Positions 28,921 to 38,922 of a stretch of DNA of 64,000 nucleotides are shown in pieces. A model generated the notes under the pieces. That model ran no database searches. It saw only the letters and a program-made list of their open reading frames with translations, and had not been told where the DNA came from. Position 1 is the first letter of the stretch; each line of letters starts with the position of its first letter. The position numbers and the translations under genes were made by a program. This stretch comes from Candidatus Cybelea septentrionalis (GTDB lineage Bacteria; Vulcanimicrobiota; Vulcanimicrobiia; Vulcanimicrobiales; Vulcanimicrobiaceae), in contig PMHJ01000019.1 of the NCBI GenBank assembly GCA_003158175.1, positions 27,571 to 91,570 of the forward strand. The letters run 5' to 3'.

Positions 28921-29045
28921 GCCTGTCGTGTCATCCTGAGCCTGTCGAAGGATGGCGTATCGATAGCACCGGGTGGGCGAACGTGGTCGCTCCGTCATGG
29001 TTCGACAGGCTCACCATGACACTAGGAGGGCTCACCATGACATTG
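28912..29045. repeat. Hairpin repeat cluster, copies 5-7
   Basis: A truncated unit at 28912-28928, a near-full one at 28931-28955, and a variant TCATGGT-N11-ACCATGA at 28995-29019 followed by a GGCTCACCATGACA fragment. The variant keeps base pairing in the arms. It fills the gap between two convergent genes. Confidence 0.85.
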
Positions 29046-29049
29046 GGAG

Positions 29050-30744
29050 CTAGACCTCCATTACCACCGGGATCACTACGGGGCGGCGTTTGGTGCGCGT
29101 CCACACGGCGCCGGCTAGCTCGCTGCGGATGTGCTCCTTAACGGCCGTAACGTCGCGCATCGCATCCACCGAGATTCCTTCGAGCACCGTCTTCAGCTCG
29201 GCGCGCAGTTCGTCCAGCACGCCGCCGGCTTCTGGTAGATAGAAGACGCCCTTCGAAATCAGATCCGGGCCGCCGATCACGCGCGCCTCCTCGCTGTCAA
29301 TCGCAACGACGACCATGATGATTCCGTCATTCGACAGCGCCTTGCGGTCGCGAAGTACCGCTTCTCCGATATCGCCGATGCCGGAGCCGTCGACGAAAAC
29401 GTTGCCCCCGTACGTCCTGCCGACCTTATCGCCATACTCGTGGGTGAACTCCAGGACGTCGCCGTTTTCGACGACGAAAGCGTTGCCGGGTTCTACGCCC
29501 GTTTGAATCGCGAGCTGCGCGTGTGCGGCCAGCATCCGGTATTCGCCGTGCACCGGAACGAAGAACTCCGGACGCACGAGATTGAGCATCAGCAGCAGCT
29601 CTTCTTGGGAAGCATGACCCGACACGTGCGAGCGCCCGTCGGTGCCGTGAATCACGATCGCGCCGAGCTTGGAGAGGTTATTGATCGTCTTGTGCACGCT
29701 CTTCTCGTTGCCGGGAATCGGGGTCGCGCTGATCACGACCGTGTCGCCGGGCACGATCTTAAAGTGCTTGTAATCGCGCACCGACATGCGGGCGAGACCA
29801 CTCATGGGCTCGCCTTGCGAACCGGTAGTCATCACCACGACGCGCTCGGGCGGATATCCGTCGATGTCTTCGCCGCGAACCATCGTTTCGGCGGGCACCC
29901 GCAGATAGCCGAGCTCGGTGGCAAAGTGAACGACGTTGCGCATCGAACGCCCTAAGAACGCCACCTTCCGGTTGAAGCGTACGGCGTGGTCGACGGTCTG
30001 CTGGATGCGCGGAACGTTCGACGCAAACGAAGCGACGACGATGCGCCCTTTGGCGTGCGAAAAGATTGACGTGAACGCCTCGCCGACGGCACGTTCGGAG
30101 CGCGTGTGGCCCGGACGCTCGGCGTTGGTGGAATCGGAGAGCATGCAGAGGACACCCTCATCGCCGATCGCGGCGATTCGGGAAAAATCGGCCGGCTTGC
30201 CGTCGATCGGCGTCTGATCGAACTTGAAGTCGCCGGTATGGAAGATCGTTCCAACCGGCGTCCGCAGCGCGAGCGCGCAGGCCCCCGCGACCGAGTGGTT
30301 CACATGGACGAACTCGGCTTCGACCGAGCCGTACGTCACGCGGCTGCCCGGCTTGACCTGCGTGAACTCGACCTCTCCGAGCTTCTGCTCGCGCGATTTC
30401 GCTTTGATCAATGCGATCGTGAGCGCCGTCGCGGCAATCGGTATTTGGGGAAACTCGCGCACGAAGTACGGGATCCCGCCAATGTGGTCTTCGTGCCCGT
30501 GGGTCACGAGCAGGCCGCGCAACTTGTGTACGCGCTCGCGCACGTACGTGAAATCGTTGATAACGATATCCACGCCGAACATCTCGTCGTCGGGAAACAT
30601 CAAGCCGCAATCGACGACGACTAGGTCGTCGTTGGTCTCGAAAACGGTCATGTTGCGCCCGATCTCGCCGCAGCCTCCCAGCGGGACGATCCGGAGGTAG
30701 GGCTCGGAGGGCGGTTCGGCCAGGGTCAAAGCGTTTGAGGTCAC
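29050..30744 (-). CDS. rnj: Ribonuclease J
   Basis: 564 aa, GTG start. Metallo-beta-lactamase core THGHEDHIGG, HVNHSV and HTGDFKFD; beta-CASP motifs SDSTNAERPG and GTDGRSHVSGHAS; C-terminal domain to 564. A 5'-exonuclease and endonuclease of RNA decay and rRNA maturation, typical of bacteria without RNase E. Monocistronic here, divergent from a small secreted protein. Confidence 0.96.
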   Translation of the reverse strand: MTSNALTLAEPPSEPYLRIVPLGGCGEIGRNMTVFETNDDLVVVDCGLMFPDDEMFGVDIVINDFTYVRERVHKLRGLLVTHGHEDHIGGIPYFVREFPQIPIAATALTIALIKAKSREQKLGEVEFTQVKPGSRVTYGSVEAEFVHVNHSVAGACALALRTPVGTIFHTGDFKFDQTPIDGKPADFSRIAAIGDEGVLCMLSDSTNAERPGHTRSERAVGEAFTSIFSHAKGRIVVASFASNVPRIQQTVDHAVRFNRKVAFLGRSMRNVVHFATELGYLRVPAETMVRGEDIDGYPPERVVVMTTGSQGEPMSGLARMSVRDYKHFKIVPGDTVVISATPIPGNEKSVHKTINNLSKLGAIVIHGTDGRSHVSGHASQEELLLMLNLVRPEFFVPVHGEYRMLAAHAQLAIQTGVEPGNAFVVENGDVLEFTHEYGDKVGRTYGGNVFVDGSGIGDIGEAVLRDRKALSNDGIIMVVVAIDSEEARVIGGPDLISKGVFYLPEAGGVLDELRAELKTVLEGISVDAMRDVTAVKEHIRSELAGAVWTRTKRRPVVIPVVMEV

Positions 30745-30819
30745 GAGCGGTGCTTTTGCCCCCCGTCCTTGCTCCCCCGCGCCCAGGCCGTGAATTGCGC
30801 GGCGGAGGTAATTTTAAAG

Positions 30820-31146
30820 ATGCGACTTTTCCTTCTTATCTCGCTTCTGCTCGCCTCGACGGCGCCGGCGCCGAGCCCGGTCGCGCAAAGCCGCGCCACG
30901 GCGCGGCCTTCCCCGGCCCCGCTGCCGCCCGAGGAACTCTTCTCGCGTCGGGCACTGAGGCGAGCGCGGCTCCTGATCCAGATGCGGGTGCTGCAGTTCC
31001 ACGAAGAACGCTTGGAATGCATCCGTGCGGCACTGCGGCGCCAACTGCCCGATTCACTTTGGCCCGAGGAGCCGACGCCGTCGCGCGGAATCCCGAACGC
31101 ACGCGCGGCCGTCGCACGATGCGAAGACGTCCGGCTCACTTGGTAA
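30820..31146 (+). CDS. Small secreted protein of unknown function
   Basis: 108 aa from ATG 30820 (GGAGG 11 nt upstream); longer frames upstream lack a ribosome site. Signal peptide MRLFLLISLLLAS, a Pro/Ala stretch, then a helical Arg-rich part (RRALRRARLLIQMRVLQFHEERLECIRAALRR is one long helix) with two Cys residues. It precedes the HtrA gene by 30 bp. No family recognised. Confidence 0.6.
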   Translation: MRLFLLISLLLASTAPAPSPVAQSRATARPSPAPLPPEELFSRRALRRARLLIQMRVLQFHEERLECIRAALRRQLPDSLWPEEPTPSRGIPNARAAVARCEDVRLTW

Positions 31147-31176
31147 CTTTTTCTCGAAGATCGGGTAGATGGCTCC

Positions 31177-32415
31177 ATGAAGAATCGCGTTTTACCTACG
31201 CTCATTGTTGGGCTCGTGGGCGCCGTTATCGGCAGCTTCCTTATGATGCTTTATGCAAGCAGCCATTTCGGCAGTGCGACCGGACCCGATCGCACACCGC
31301 CGGCCATCGCGGCCGTTCCGTTGAGCGGAGTCAGCGATCAGGACCGCATCGTAAGTGCGGTCAAGCGGACCAAGTCGTCCGTGGTCGCGATCACCGAAGA
31401 GGTAAACGGGCAGCAAGTCGTTCCAGCCGACCCCTTCTTCCAACAGTTTTTTGGCGGTGGCCAGGGCGGCCCCGGCATCGTTCAGCCCTATCACGGTGAG
31501 GCCTCGGGTTCCGGCTTCGTAATCGACTCGCGTGGCGACATCGTCACCAACGCGCACGTGTTGCAGCCGCCCTCCGGCGGAAAGATCACCAAACTGACGG
31601 TGGTCTTCGCCAACGGCGATCACATGCCGGCGCACGTCATCGCCTACAACTTGGCGGCGGATGTCGGCATTCTGCGCGTAGATAACTACTCCAAGCTTCC
31701 TCCGCCGCTGGACCTCGCCGATTCCAGCCGGCTCGAGCAGGGTCAATGGGCGATTGCAATCGGCGAGCCGCTTCAGCTCGAGCAAACGGTCACCGTCGGC
31801 GTCGTCTCGGCCTTAAATCGCTCCGAACCGATCCCGACCGAAAACGGCTCCGAAATCGATTTCAAAGGCTTATTGCAGACGTCGGCTCCGATCAATCCCG
31901 GTAACTCGGGTGGTCCGCTCATCGACATTGACGGCCAAGTCATCGGGATGAACCAATCTACCGTCAAGTCGGCGTACGCGCAGGGAATCGGCTTTGCGAT
32001 TCCGTCGAATACCGTGCGCAACGTCGTGGCGGCGCTGGAGAAGAATCCCGGCGCCCATCAAGGCACCGATACGGGCTTCTTAGGAATCTACATGGCCGAC
32101 CTGAGCGCCGGCGTCAAGAACCAGATCGGCTACAACGGCAGCGGCGGAGTCGCCGTGCAACAGGTCTTCTCGGGATCCCCTGCCGACCAGGCCGGCATCC
32201 AACCAGGCGACGTCATCCTTCAGGCGGACGGCAAGGACTTCGACAATATTAAGGACCTCCACAATTACATCTCCTCAAAGAAGCCCGGGGATACCATTCG
32301 ACTGAACGTTTGGTCGCGAGGCCTCAAAAAGTTGGTGGCGATCAAGCTGAGCGAAACCCCCGCCGCGCAACCGCAGCCGCAAGGACAGCCCGAGGAAGAG
32401 CAGCAGCAGCCGTAA
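31177..32415 (+). CDS. HtrA/DegP-type serine protease with PDZ domain
   Basis: 412 aa. N-terminal membrane anchor (7-28). Trypsin-like domain with TNAHVL (His), LAADVGIL (Asp) and GNSGGPL (Ser). One PDZ domain (about 300-385, GSPADQAGIQPGDVIL). Gln/Glu-rich tail. It degrades misfolded proteins outside the inner membrane. A gene for folding stress followed by dnaK is a sensible neighbour, but the 322-bp gap has its own signals. Confidence 0.93.
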   Translation: MKNRVLPTLIVGLVGAVIGSFLMMLYASSHFGSATGPDRTPPAIAAVPLSGVSDQDRIVSAVKRTKSSVVAITEEVNGQQVVPADPFFQQFFGGGQGGPGIVQPYHGEASGSGFVIDSRGDIVTNAHVLQPPSGGKITKLTVVFANGDHMPAHVIAYNLAADVGILRVDNYSKLPPPLDLADSSRLEQGQWAIAIGEPLQLEQTVTVGVVSALNRSEPIPTENGSEIDFKGLLQTSAPINPGNSGGPLIDIDGQVIGMNQSTVKSAYAQGIGFAIPSNTVRNVVAALEKNPGAHQGTDTGFLGIYMADLSAGVKNQIGYNGSGGVAVQQVFSGSPADQAGIQPGDVILQADGKDFDNIKDLHNYISSKKPGDTIRLNVWSRGLKKLVAIKLSETPAAQPQPQGQPEEEQQQP

Positions 32416-32427
32416 CGCCCGTCGTCC

Positions 32428-32494
32428 TCATCCTTCGACAAGCTCAGGATGACATTCGACAAGCTCAGGATGACATGCGACAAGCTCAGGATGA
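32428..32494. repeat. Hairpin repeat copy 8 with tandem partial units
   Basis: A full unit (32428-32452) is followed by two 21-bp partial units (TTCGACAAGCTCAGGATGACA type), 32453-32494. The first part of the 322-bp gap before dnaK. The rest (32495-32736) holds the inverted repeat below and the dnaK leader. Confidence 0.85.
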
Positions 32495-32571
32495 CATGGC
32501 TCGGGGTGACAGGGAGGGGGGGCCTGCAACTTTTGGTCCCGGGGACGGGTCGAAAACAGCGCAACAACTTT

Positions 32572-32602
32572 ACTACCGCATCGTGTATCATGGTGCGGTA
32601 GT
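32572..32602 (+). promoter_or_regulatory. Inverted repeat in the dnaK promoter region
   Basis: ACTACCGCA-N13-TGCGGTAGT, a perfect 9-bp inverted repeat 135 bp before dnaK. TATCAT, a possible -10 box, lies in the spacer at 32586-32591; no good -35 is seen. It is neither CIRCE nor HAIR, so any repressor that binds it would be of another type. A hairpin in the leader RNA is the alternative. Confidence 0.5.
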
Positions 32603-32736
32603 TCCAATCCGAACTGTCCGTAAGCGGCAAGGCACCGCCGGTAGCGCGCAACGCTCTTAACCTCGACCGCGAGCGCAGTTGCCGGTTAGCTGGTCCAGGC
32701 GGGTCGGAAATTCATAAAACGAGGTAAGAAAGTTTC

Positions 32737-34584
32737 ATGGCTAAGACGGTCGGCATCGACCTGGGCACGACCAATTCGGTCGTCGCCGTAATGGAGGGTA
32801 CACAACCCACCGTTATCCCCAACGCGGAAGGCTCGCGTACGACGCCTTCGGTGGTGGCATTTACAAAGACCGGCGAGCGTCTCGTCGGACAACTCGCAAA
32901 ACGTCAGGCAATCACCAATCCGGATCGAACGATCAGTTCGATCAAGCGACACATGGGTGAGCCGGATTATCACGTCAAGATTGACGGCAAGGATTACACG
33001 CCGCAAGAGATTTCGGCGATGATCCTGCAGAAGCTCGTTAACGACGCGAGCAACTATCTCGGCGAGCGCGTGACCAAAGCGGTCATTACCGTGCCCGCCT
33101 ATTTCAACGACTCGCAGCGCCAGGCGACCAAAGACGCCGGCAAAATTGCCGGGCTCGACGTGCTGCGCATCATCAACGAGCCGACGGCCGCGGCACTCGC
33201 GTATGGCCTGGAGAAAAAGGGTAACGAGACGATCCTCGTCTGGGACCTTGGCGGCGGCACGTACGACGTTTCGATTCTCGAGGTCGGTGACGGCGTTTTT
33301 GAAGTCAAGGCGACCAACGGCGACACGCATCTCGGCGGCGACGATTACGACCATCGCGTCGTGGAGTGGCTCGTGGATCAGTTCCGTCGCGATCAGGGAA
33401 TCGACCTGAGCAAGGACAAGCAGGCGATGCAGCGGCTCACCGAAGCCGCCGAGAAGGCCAAGATCGAGCTTTCTTCGGTCGTGCAGACGAGCATCAATCT
33501 GCCCTTCGTCACGGCGGATCAAGAAGGACCCAAGCATCTCGACTACACGCTCACCCGCGCGAAGTTCGAAGAGCTGACCGGCGATCTCACCGATCGCTGC
33601 GTTGGACCGTTCCACAACGCGATCGCCGATGCGAAGCTCGACGTCTCCAAGATCGACGAAGTGATCATGGTCGGCGGTGCGACGCGCATGCCGGTCATTC
33701 AGGAACTCGTTCGCAAGCTCACGGGCAAAGAGCCGAATCTCACCGTCAACCCCGATGAAGTCGTGGCAGTCGGTGCGGCCATCCAGGCCGGCGTGCTCTC
33801 CGGCGAAGTGCGCGACGTCGTATTGCTCGACGTAACCCCGCTCTCGCTGGGACTCGAAACCCTCGGCGGCGTGATGACCAAGCTGATCGACCGAAATACG
33901 ACGATTCCAACGAAGAAATCGCAAATCTTCACGACGGCCGAAGACGGTCAGACCTCAGTCGACATCCACGTGTTGCAAGGCGAACGCCCCATGGCCCAAG
34001 ATAATAAGACGCTCGGGCGTTTCCGGCTGGAAGGTATTCCGCCCGCACCGCGCGGCGTGCCGCAGATCGAGGTCGCGTTCAACATCGATGCCAACGGCAT
34101 CGTGAACGTGAGCGCGAAAGATCTCGGGACCGGCAAAGAGCAGGCGATTACGATCACCGCTTCGACCAACCTCAACAAGGACGAGGTCGACCGTATGGTC
34201 CGCGACGCCGACCTTCAGTCGGCCGCCGACAAAGCCAGGCGCGATGAGGCCGAAGTGCGCAATAACGCGTCGAGCCTGATCTATTCGACGGAGAAGTCGC
34301 TCAAAGAAGTCGGTGACAAGCTCGAAGCGGGCCCGCGTGGCGACGTCGAGCGAGCGCTCGAAGAGCTCAAGCGCGTCAGCGAAAACGGTACCGTCGAACA
34401 GATCAAGCCCGCAATCGAAGCGTTGCAGCAGGCCAGCTACAAAATGGCCGAAGTGCTTTACAAGGCCGCGACGCCGCAAGGCGAGCAGCCGGGTCCGAGC
34501 GACGGCGCGACGACTTCCAACGGTGCCGCAGCCGGGCCGGCCGGCGACGACGTCATCGACGCCGAGTTCAAGGAAGCGCAGTAG
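32737..34584 (+). CDS. dnaK: Hsp70 chaperone DnaK
   Basis: 615 aa with GAGGT upstream. GIDLGTTNS at the start, [18 protein letters not shown] and the substrate-binding domain ([13 protein letters not shown]), ending in a Gly/Ala-rich tail with [10 protein letters not shown]. It heads dnaK-grpE-dnaJ; no hrcA precedes it. Folds nascent and stress-damaged proteins. Confidence 0.97.
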   Translation: MAKTVGIDLGTTNSVVAVMEGTQPTVIPNAEGSRTTPSVVAFTKTGERLVGQLAKRQAITNPDRTISSIKRHMGEPDYHVKIDGKDYTPQEISAMILQKLVNDASNYLGERVTKAVITVPAYFNDSQRQATKDAGKIAGLDVLRIINEPTAAALAYGLEKKGNETILVWDLGGGTYDVSILEVGDGVFEVKATNGDTHLGGDDYDHRVVEWLVDQFRRDQGIDLSKDKQAMQRLTEAAEKAKIELSSVVQTSINLPFVTADQEGPKHLDYTLTRAKFEELTGDLTDRCVGPFHNAIADAKLDVSKIDEVIMVGGATRMPVIQELVRKLTGKEPNLTVNPDEVVAVGAAIQAGVLSGEVRDVVLLDVTPLSLGLETLGGVMTKLIDRNTTIPTKKSQIFTTAEDGQTSVDIHVLQGERPMAQDNKTLGRFRLEGIPPAPRGVPQIEVAFNIDANGIVNVSAKDLGTGKEQAITITASTNLNKDEVDRMVRDADLQSAADKARRDEAEVRNNASSLIYSTEKSLKEVGDKLEAGPRGDVERALEELKRVSENGTVEQIKPAIEALQQASYKMAEVLYKAATPQGEQPGPSDGATTSNGAAAGPAGDDVIDAEFKEAQ

Positions 34585-34605
34585 GCGTCGCATCGGAATG
34601 AACCC

Positions 34606-35139
34606 ATGTTTGACGATCCCTCAGTCCTAAACACCGAGGCCGGAGAGGCCACGATCGACGAGCAGTTGCCGCAGCAGCCCCCTCTCGCAGAGGAGGTCGC
34701 CGCGGCCAACGCTCGCGCCGACGAGAACTACGCCAAGTTCTTGTTGGCCGTGGCCGACTTCGACAATTACAAGAAACGCATGCAGCGCGACTTCGATTCG
34801 CTCGTTTCCTCGCGCCGGCGCATGCTGCTCGAACGCTTTCTTCCGGTGCTCGACAATCTCGAGCGGGCGCTGCAATCCAAAGCGGACGGCGAGACGTTGC
34901 GCGGCGGAATCGAGCAGACTCTGCGCGGTTTCGAGGCGCTGCTCGCCGGAGAAGGCGTAAAGGCCGTTGAGGTCAAGGGCAAGCCGTTCGACCCGCGCGT
35001 CGCTGAGGCCATTGGCACCTCGGCTTCTAGCGGCGAGGCCGACGATATCGTCGTCGCCGTCGCCGAGAAGGGCTACACCCTGGGCGACGAGTTGCTGCGG
35101 CCCGCGAAGGTGATCGTCGCCAAAACATCCGACGAATGA
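34606..35139 (+). CDS. grpE: Nucleotide exchange factor GrpE
   Basis: 177 aa. An acidic N-terminus, a long coiled coil with [15 protein letters not shown], then the beta-wing domain ending [11 protein letters not shown]. It releases ADP from DnaK. 21 bp after dnaK and 7 bp before dnaJ. Confidence 0.95.
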   Translation: MFDDPSVLNTEAGEATIDEQLPQQPPLAEEVAAANARADENYAKFLLAVADFDNYKKRMQRDFDSLVSSRRRMLLERFLPVLDNLERALQSKADGETLRGGIEQTLRGFEALLAGEGVKAVEVKGKPFDPRVAEAIGTSASSGEADDIVVAVAEKGYTLGDELLRPAKVIVAKTSDE

Positions 35140-35146
35140 TCCTTCG

Positions 35147-36166
35147 ATGAACTTTAAGGACTACTACTCGGTCTTGGGCGTGCCCAAGAATGCGGCCGAG
35201 AAAGATATCAAGTCCGCCTATCGGAAGCTCGCGCGAAAATGGCATCCCGACGCAAATCTCAAGAACCCTAAAGAGGCCGAGGAGAAGTTCAAGGAGATCT
35301 CCGAAGCGTACGAGGTTTTAGGCGACCCGGAAAAGCGCAAGAAGTACGACGTTCTCGGGCCCAACTGGCAGCAAGCCGCACAACAGGCGGAGCAGCAACG
35401 CCGCTATCGCACCAACATCAACGGCGAAGAGTTCGAATTCGATCTCGGCGGTGAGGGCGCCCCGAGCGGATTCTCCGACTTCTTCGAAACGTTCTTCTCA
35501 GGGATCGGGCGTCGCCAAGCCGCCCAGGCTCCGCGCGGCCCCGGCCGCGCGCGACGCGGTCAAGACTTGGAGACCACGATCGAGCTGACTCTTCGCGATA
35601 TCTTCGAAGGTGGAACGAAAGCGGTCTCGCTGCAAATCGAGGACCTCTGCCCGCGTTGTCAAGGCACCGGCACCGAAGACGGGCATCTTTGTCCTCAATG
35701 TCATGGCACCGGTCGGGTTCTGCTCAACAAGCGGTTCGACGTTTCGATTCCGCGCGGCATCGGCAACGGGCAGCGCATTCGCCTAGCCGGACAAGGCGGC
35801 GCCGGCATCAACGGCGGACCAAACGGCGACCTGTACCTCATCGTGCAGCTTCAAGACGATCCAACCTACAAACGCAAAGGCGACGATCTTTACGTCGACC
35901 TTCCGGTGAGCATCTACGATCTGCTGCTCGGGGGCGACGTCAACGTTCCCACGCTCAGCGGGCAGGTCGCAATGACGATTCCCGCCGGCACGCAAAACAA
36001 TCGGCTTCTGCGCCTTGCCGGGCGTGGAATTCCAAAAGTAAAGAGCAAAGGCAGCGGCGACCAATACGTGCGTTTGATCGGGCAGCTTCCGCAGAATTTG
36101 AGCGATAAAGAGAAAAAGCTCTTTAAAGAGCTCGCGGCCCTGAGGAACGGCAACAGCTCTTCTTAA
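35147..36166 (+). CDS. dnaJ: DnaJ-type co-chaperone with a half zinc finger
   Basis: 339 aa. J domain with HPD (WHPDANL, near 31-34), short Gly/Phe region, then only two CxxCxGxG repeats ([16 protein letters not shown]) where classical DnaJ has four, and the two C-terminal beta domains. It delivers clients and stimulates the DnaK ATPase. Two repeats give one zinc site, so it lies between DnaJ and CbpA in layout. Confidence 0.92.
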   Translation: MNFKDYYSVLGVPKNAAEKDIKSAYRKLARKWHPDANLKNPKEAEEKFKEISEAYEVLGDPEKRKKYDVLGPNWQQAAQQAEQQRRYRTNINGEEFEFDLGGEGAPSGFSDFFETFFSGIGRRQAAQAPRGPGRARRGQDLETTIELTLRDIFEGGTKAVSLQIEDLCPRCQGTGTEDGHLCPQCHGTGRVLLNKRFDVSIPRGIGNGQRIRLAGQGGAGINGGPNGDLYLIVQLQDDPTYKRKGDDLYVDLPVSIYDLLLGGDVNVPTLSGQVAMTIPAGTQNNRLLRLAGRGIPKVKSKGSGDQYVRLIGQLPQNLSDKEKKLFKELAALRNGNSSS

Positions 36167-36184
36167 GGCAAAGATCGGCGAACC

Positions 36185-36640
36185 TCATTTAAAACACGGC
36201 TCGCTATCGATGGCCGACTGATCGCTGGTCTCACCCGCCCTCGCGATCAGCTCGCCGTCTTTCATATAAAGAAGGTTGGGCTCGCCGAAGACGTGCCCCG
36301 GTCTGAATCCGCGCCCTTCGTTCTGGACCGCAAAAAACACGACCATTCGATCGTCCGGCTGCCCATTGTTGGGAAAACCGTACCGCAACCCTTGCCGTTG
36401 GCACGGCTTGACCTCACCTAGATATTCACGAAGCTGAGAGATTTCGCGAGGGGTTAGTTCCGGATGTCCGGGCCTGTCGCGATCCATTGCGGCATACGTG
36501 GGCCACGCAGTGATGCCGGGTGTTGCGAAGAGCGGGCTGGGCATCGTAAGGCGGCGCACGTCGGCAGCGTTGTATGGCGGGCTCTTATGGCAACCGGTCA
36601 GCACGGCAACGGCTGCGAAAACGGCGAGGGCGTTCCGCAT
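36185..36640 (-). CDS. Lipoprotein of unknown function
   Basis: 151 aa from ATG 36640; the open frame extends upstream but that part lacks a signal. Signal peptide MRNALAVFAAVAVLTGC with lipobox Cys. The mature part has LTPREISQLREYL, MVVFFAVQNEG and two further Cys. Convergent with dnaJ. No family recognised. Confidence 0.7.
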   Translation of the reverse strand: MRNALAVFAAVAVLTGCHKSPPYNAADVRRLTMPSPLFATPGITAWPTYAAMDRDRPGHPELTPREISQLREYLGEVKPCQRQGLRYGFPNNGQPDDRMVVFFAVQNEGRGFRPGHVFGEPNLLYMKDGELIARAGETSDQSAIDSEPCFK

Positions 36641-36735
36641 GCGGAGCCTTTCGAGCCTGGTACGGCGGCAACCCCGGGCGATGGCGGACGGTTTACCTGA
36701 GCACCATATCACCTTACCGACTGTATTGAGGACAC

Positions 36736-37104
36736 ATGATTAAAGAGATTGCATTTACGGCGTATCCGGCGGCCGACGTCGCCAAGCTGCGCAAATGGTA
36801 CGAAGATACGCTAGGGCTGAAGTTCAGCGGGCCATACGTCGAGGAGGGCGTCGAAAAGTACAACGAAGCCAACGTCGGCGGTGGTTACTTCAGCGTAATG
36901 ACGCACGAGTGGATCGAGCGCGATCCGGGAAGCGCATCGGGCGTCGTTTTCGAAGTGGACGATATCGACAAGACGGTCGCGGATTTGCGCGGCAAAGGCG
37001 TGCAGATCGACGACCCCTATGCGACGCCGGTCTGTAAGATTGCGTCGTTCGACGATCCTGAGGGTAACAAAGTCTCCCTCCATCAGGTCACGGTCCCTCA
37101 TTAG
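36736..37104 (+). CDS. VOC/glyoxalase-fold protein
   Basis: 122 aa with GAGG before the ATG. One vicinal-oxygen-chelate module pair: EIAFTAYPAADVAKLRKWYEDTLGLKF at the start and ASFDDPEGNKVSLHQ at the end (Glu as metal ligand). Substrate unknown. Four bp before an ABC exporter. Confidence 0.85.
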   Translation: MIKEIAFTAYPAADVAKLRKWYEDTLGLKFSGPYVEEGVEKYNEANVGGGYFSVMTHEWIERDPGSASGVVFEVDDIDKTVADLRGKGVQIDDPYATPVCKIASFDDPEGNKVSLHQVTVPH

Positions 37105-37110
37105 CTGGTG

Positions 37111-38913
37111 ATGGCCGGCCACGGGCTGATGTGGTCGAACATCTATCAGCCCGAGACACCCAGAGTGAAGCGGCGCGTCAATTGGAAGCGAATGGGCGCG
37201 CTCTTCGCTCCCTATTGGCGTCAGCAAGCCATGGTACTCGCCTGCATCGTCGCGGTTTCGGCGATCGGCCTCGTACCCGGCTTCATCATCGCACACATCA
37301 TCGATGCGGCGATTCCGCACCACAACCTCGCCGAGCTGGGGATCGACGTCGGGATCATCCTCGCTTCCGCGCTGATCTCGGCCGGGATCGGCGTCTTGCA
37401 GGGCTATCTAAACTCGGTCGTCGGCGAAGGCATCATGCGCGACATACGCTCGAGCCTCGTCGGGCATCTCCACCGCATGCCCCTTCACTTCTTTACCGGC
37501 ACGAAGACCGGCGAAATCATGAACCGCGTCAGCAACGACGTCGACAACGTCGACAACGTTGTGACTGGAACGCTGACCACGATCGTGACGAACGTCGTGA
37601 CGATCGCAACGACGCTCGTCGCGATGTTCGTCTGGAACTGGCGGCTGGCTCTGATCTCGGTCATCATCGTTCCGCTGATGATCCTTCCACTGGGGCCGGT
37701 TGGGCGGCGGATGTATGCGATCCGCAAGAAAACCCGCGAGAAGCGCGACGAGATCGAATCCATAACGCAAGAGACGCTCTCGATCTCGGGCATCACGCTG
37801 ATCAAATCGTTCGCACGCGAAGCGTTCGAGCGTGCTCGCTTTTATACCGTCGGGACGCGGCTGATGCAGCTCGAGATCGACCTCGCGATGGTCGGCCGCT
37901 GGTTCATAGCGTCGGTTACCGCTATGGTCGTGGTTGGGCCGGCGCTGGTCTGGTTTGGTGGGGGCTGGCTCTCGATCGCGACGGGGCTGCAAGTCGGCGT
38001 GATCGTGGCGTTCGTTTCGTTTATTCAAGGCCGGCTTTACGGTCCCGCCGCCGCGCTTGCCGGGATTCAAATACAAATCGTCAGCGCGCTCGCGGTCTTC
38101 GAGCGCATCTTCGAGTATCTGGACATGACAACGGAGGAGTACGATCCGCCGGGAGCGATCGCCCTGCCCGAGGTTACGGGCGAGATCGCCTTCGAGAACG
38201 TGGTATTCTCCTACGACGGGACGCGCGAAGTGCTCGACGACATCTCCTTCCACGTGCGGCCGGGAGAAGTAGCGGCGTTCGTAGGGCCGTCCGGCGCCGG
38301 TAAGACGACGATCACCCAACTCGTACCGCGCTTCTACGATCCCCAGAGCGGCCGCGTGCGGATCGACGGACACGATCTGCGTGGCGTGACGCTCGACTCG
38401 CTGCGGCGCGACATCGGAATCGTTACGCAGGAGACGTATCTCTTCCACGACACGATTGCAAACAATCTTCGATACGGCAAGCCCGACGCAACCGATGCCG
38501 AGCTCGATGCTTCCGTGCGCGCCGCGAACATCGCCGACTTTATCGCCGCATTGCCGGATGGCTACCAGACGGTCGTCGGCGAGCGCGGCCACAAGCTATC
38601 GGGCGGGGAGCGCCAACGCTTGGCGATTGCGCGTGTCCTGCTCAAGGATCCGCGGATTCTGATTCTCGACGAAGCGACCAGTTCGCTGGACTACGAGAAC
38701 GAAGCGGCGATCCAAAAGGCGCTCGATGTCGTGCTGCGAGGCCGCACGAGCCTCGTCATCGCACACCGGCTTTCGACGGTCTTGACCGCCGACGTCATCT
38801 TCGTGGTGGACCGTGGCAGAATCGTAGAGTCCGGGCGTCACGCAACATTGCTCGCGCGCGGCGGCCTTTACTCTCGACTCTATCGCACCCAGTTCGCCGG
38901 ATTATCGGCGTAG
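37111..38913 (+). CDS. ABC exporter, fused permease-ATPase (MsbA-like)
   Basis: 600 aa. Six membrane helices in the first 330 residues, then an ATPase with Walker A GPSGAGKTT, signature LSGGERQRL and Walker B ILILDEATSSLD, and the H-loop IAHRLST. A homodimeric exporter of lipids or drugs. Start ATG 37111 assumed; GTG 37108 and ATG 37129 are possible. Confidence 0.92.
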   Translation: MAGHGLMWSNIYQPETPRVKRRVNWKRMGALFAPYWRQQAMVLACIVAVSAIGLVPGFIIAHIIDAAIPHHNLAELGIDVGIILASALISAGIGVLQGYLNSVVGEGIMRDIRSSLVGHLHRMPLHFFTGTKTGEIMNRVSNDVDNVDNVVTGTLTTIVTNVVTIATTLVAMFVWNWRLALISVIIVPLMILPLGPVGRRMYAIRKKTREKRDEIESITQETLSISGITLIKSFAREAFERARFYTVGTRLMQLEIDLAMVGRWFIASVTAMVVVGPALVWFGGGWLSIATGLQVGVIVAFVSFIQGRLYGPAAALAGIQIQIVSALAVFERIFEYLDMTTEEYDPPGAIALPEVTGEIAFENVVFSYDGTREVLDDISFHVRPGEVAAFVGPSGAGKTTITQLVPRFYDPQSGRVRIDGHDLRGVTLDSLRRDIGIVTQETYLFHDTIANNLRYGKPDATDAELDASVRAANIADFIAALPDGYQTVVGERGHKLSGGERQRLAIARVLLKDPRILILDEATSSLDYENEAAIQKALDVVLRGRTSLVIAHRLSTVLTADVIFVVDRGRIVESGRHATLLARGGLYSRLYRTQFAGLSA

Positions 38914-38922
38914 TTTCGTTTT

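Noticed and set aside
32495..32736. CIRCE element before dnaK
   Set aside because: No TTAGCACTC/GAGTGCTAA; the inverted repeat present has different arms and a 13-nt spacer.
32686..33924. 412-codon ORF antisense to dnaK
   Set aside because: Mirror frame of dnaK, no ribosome site or family.
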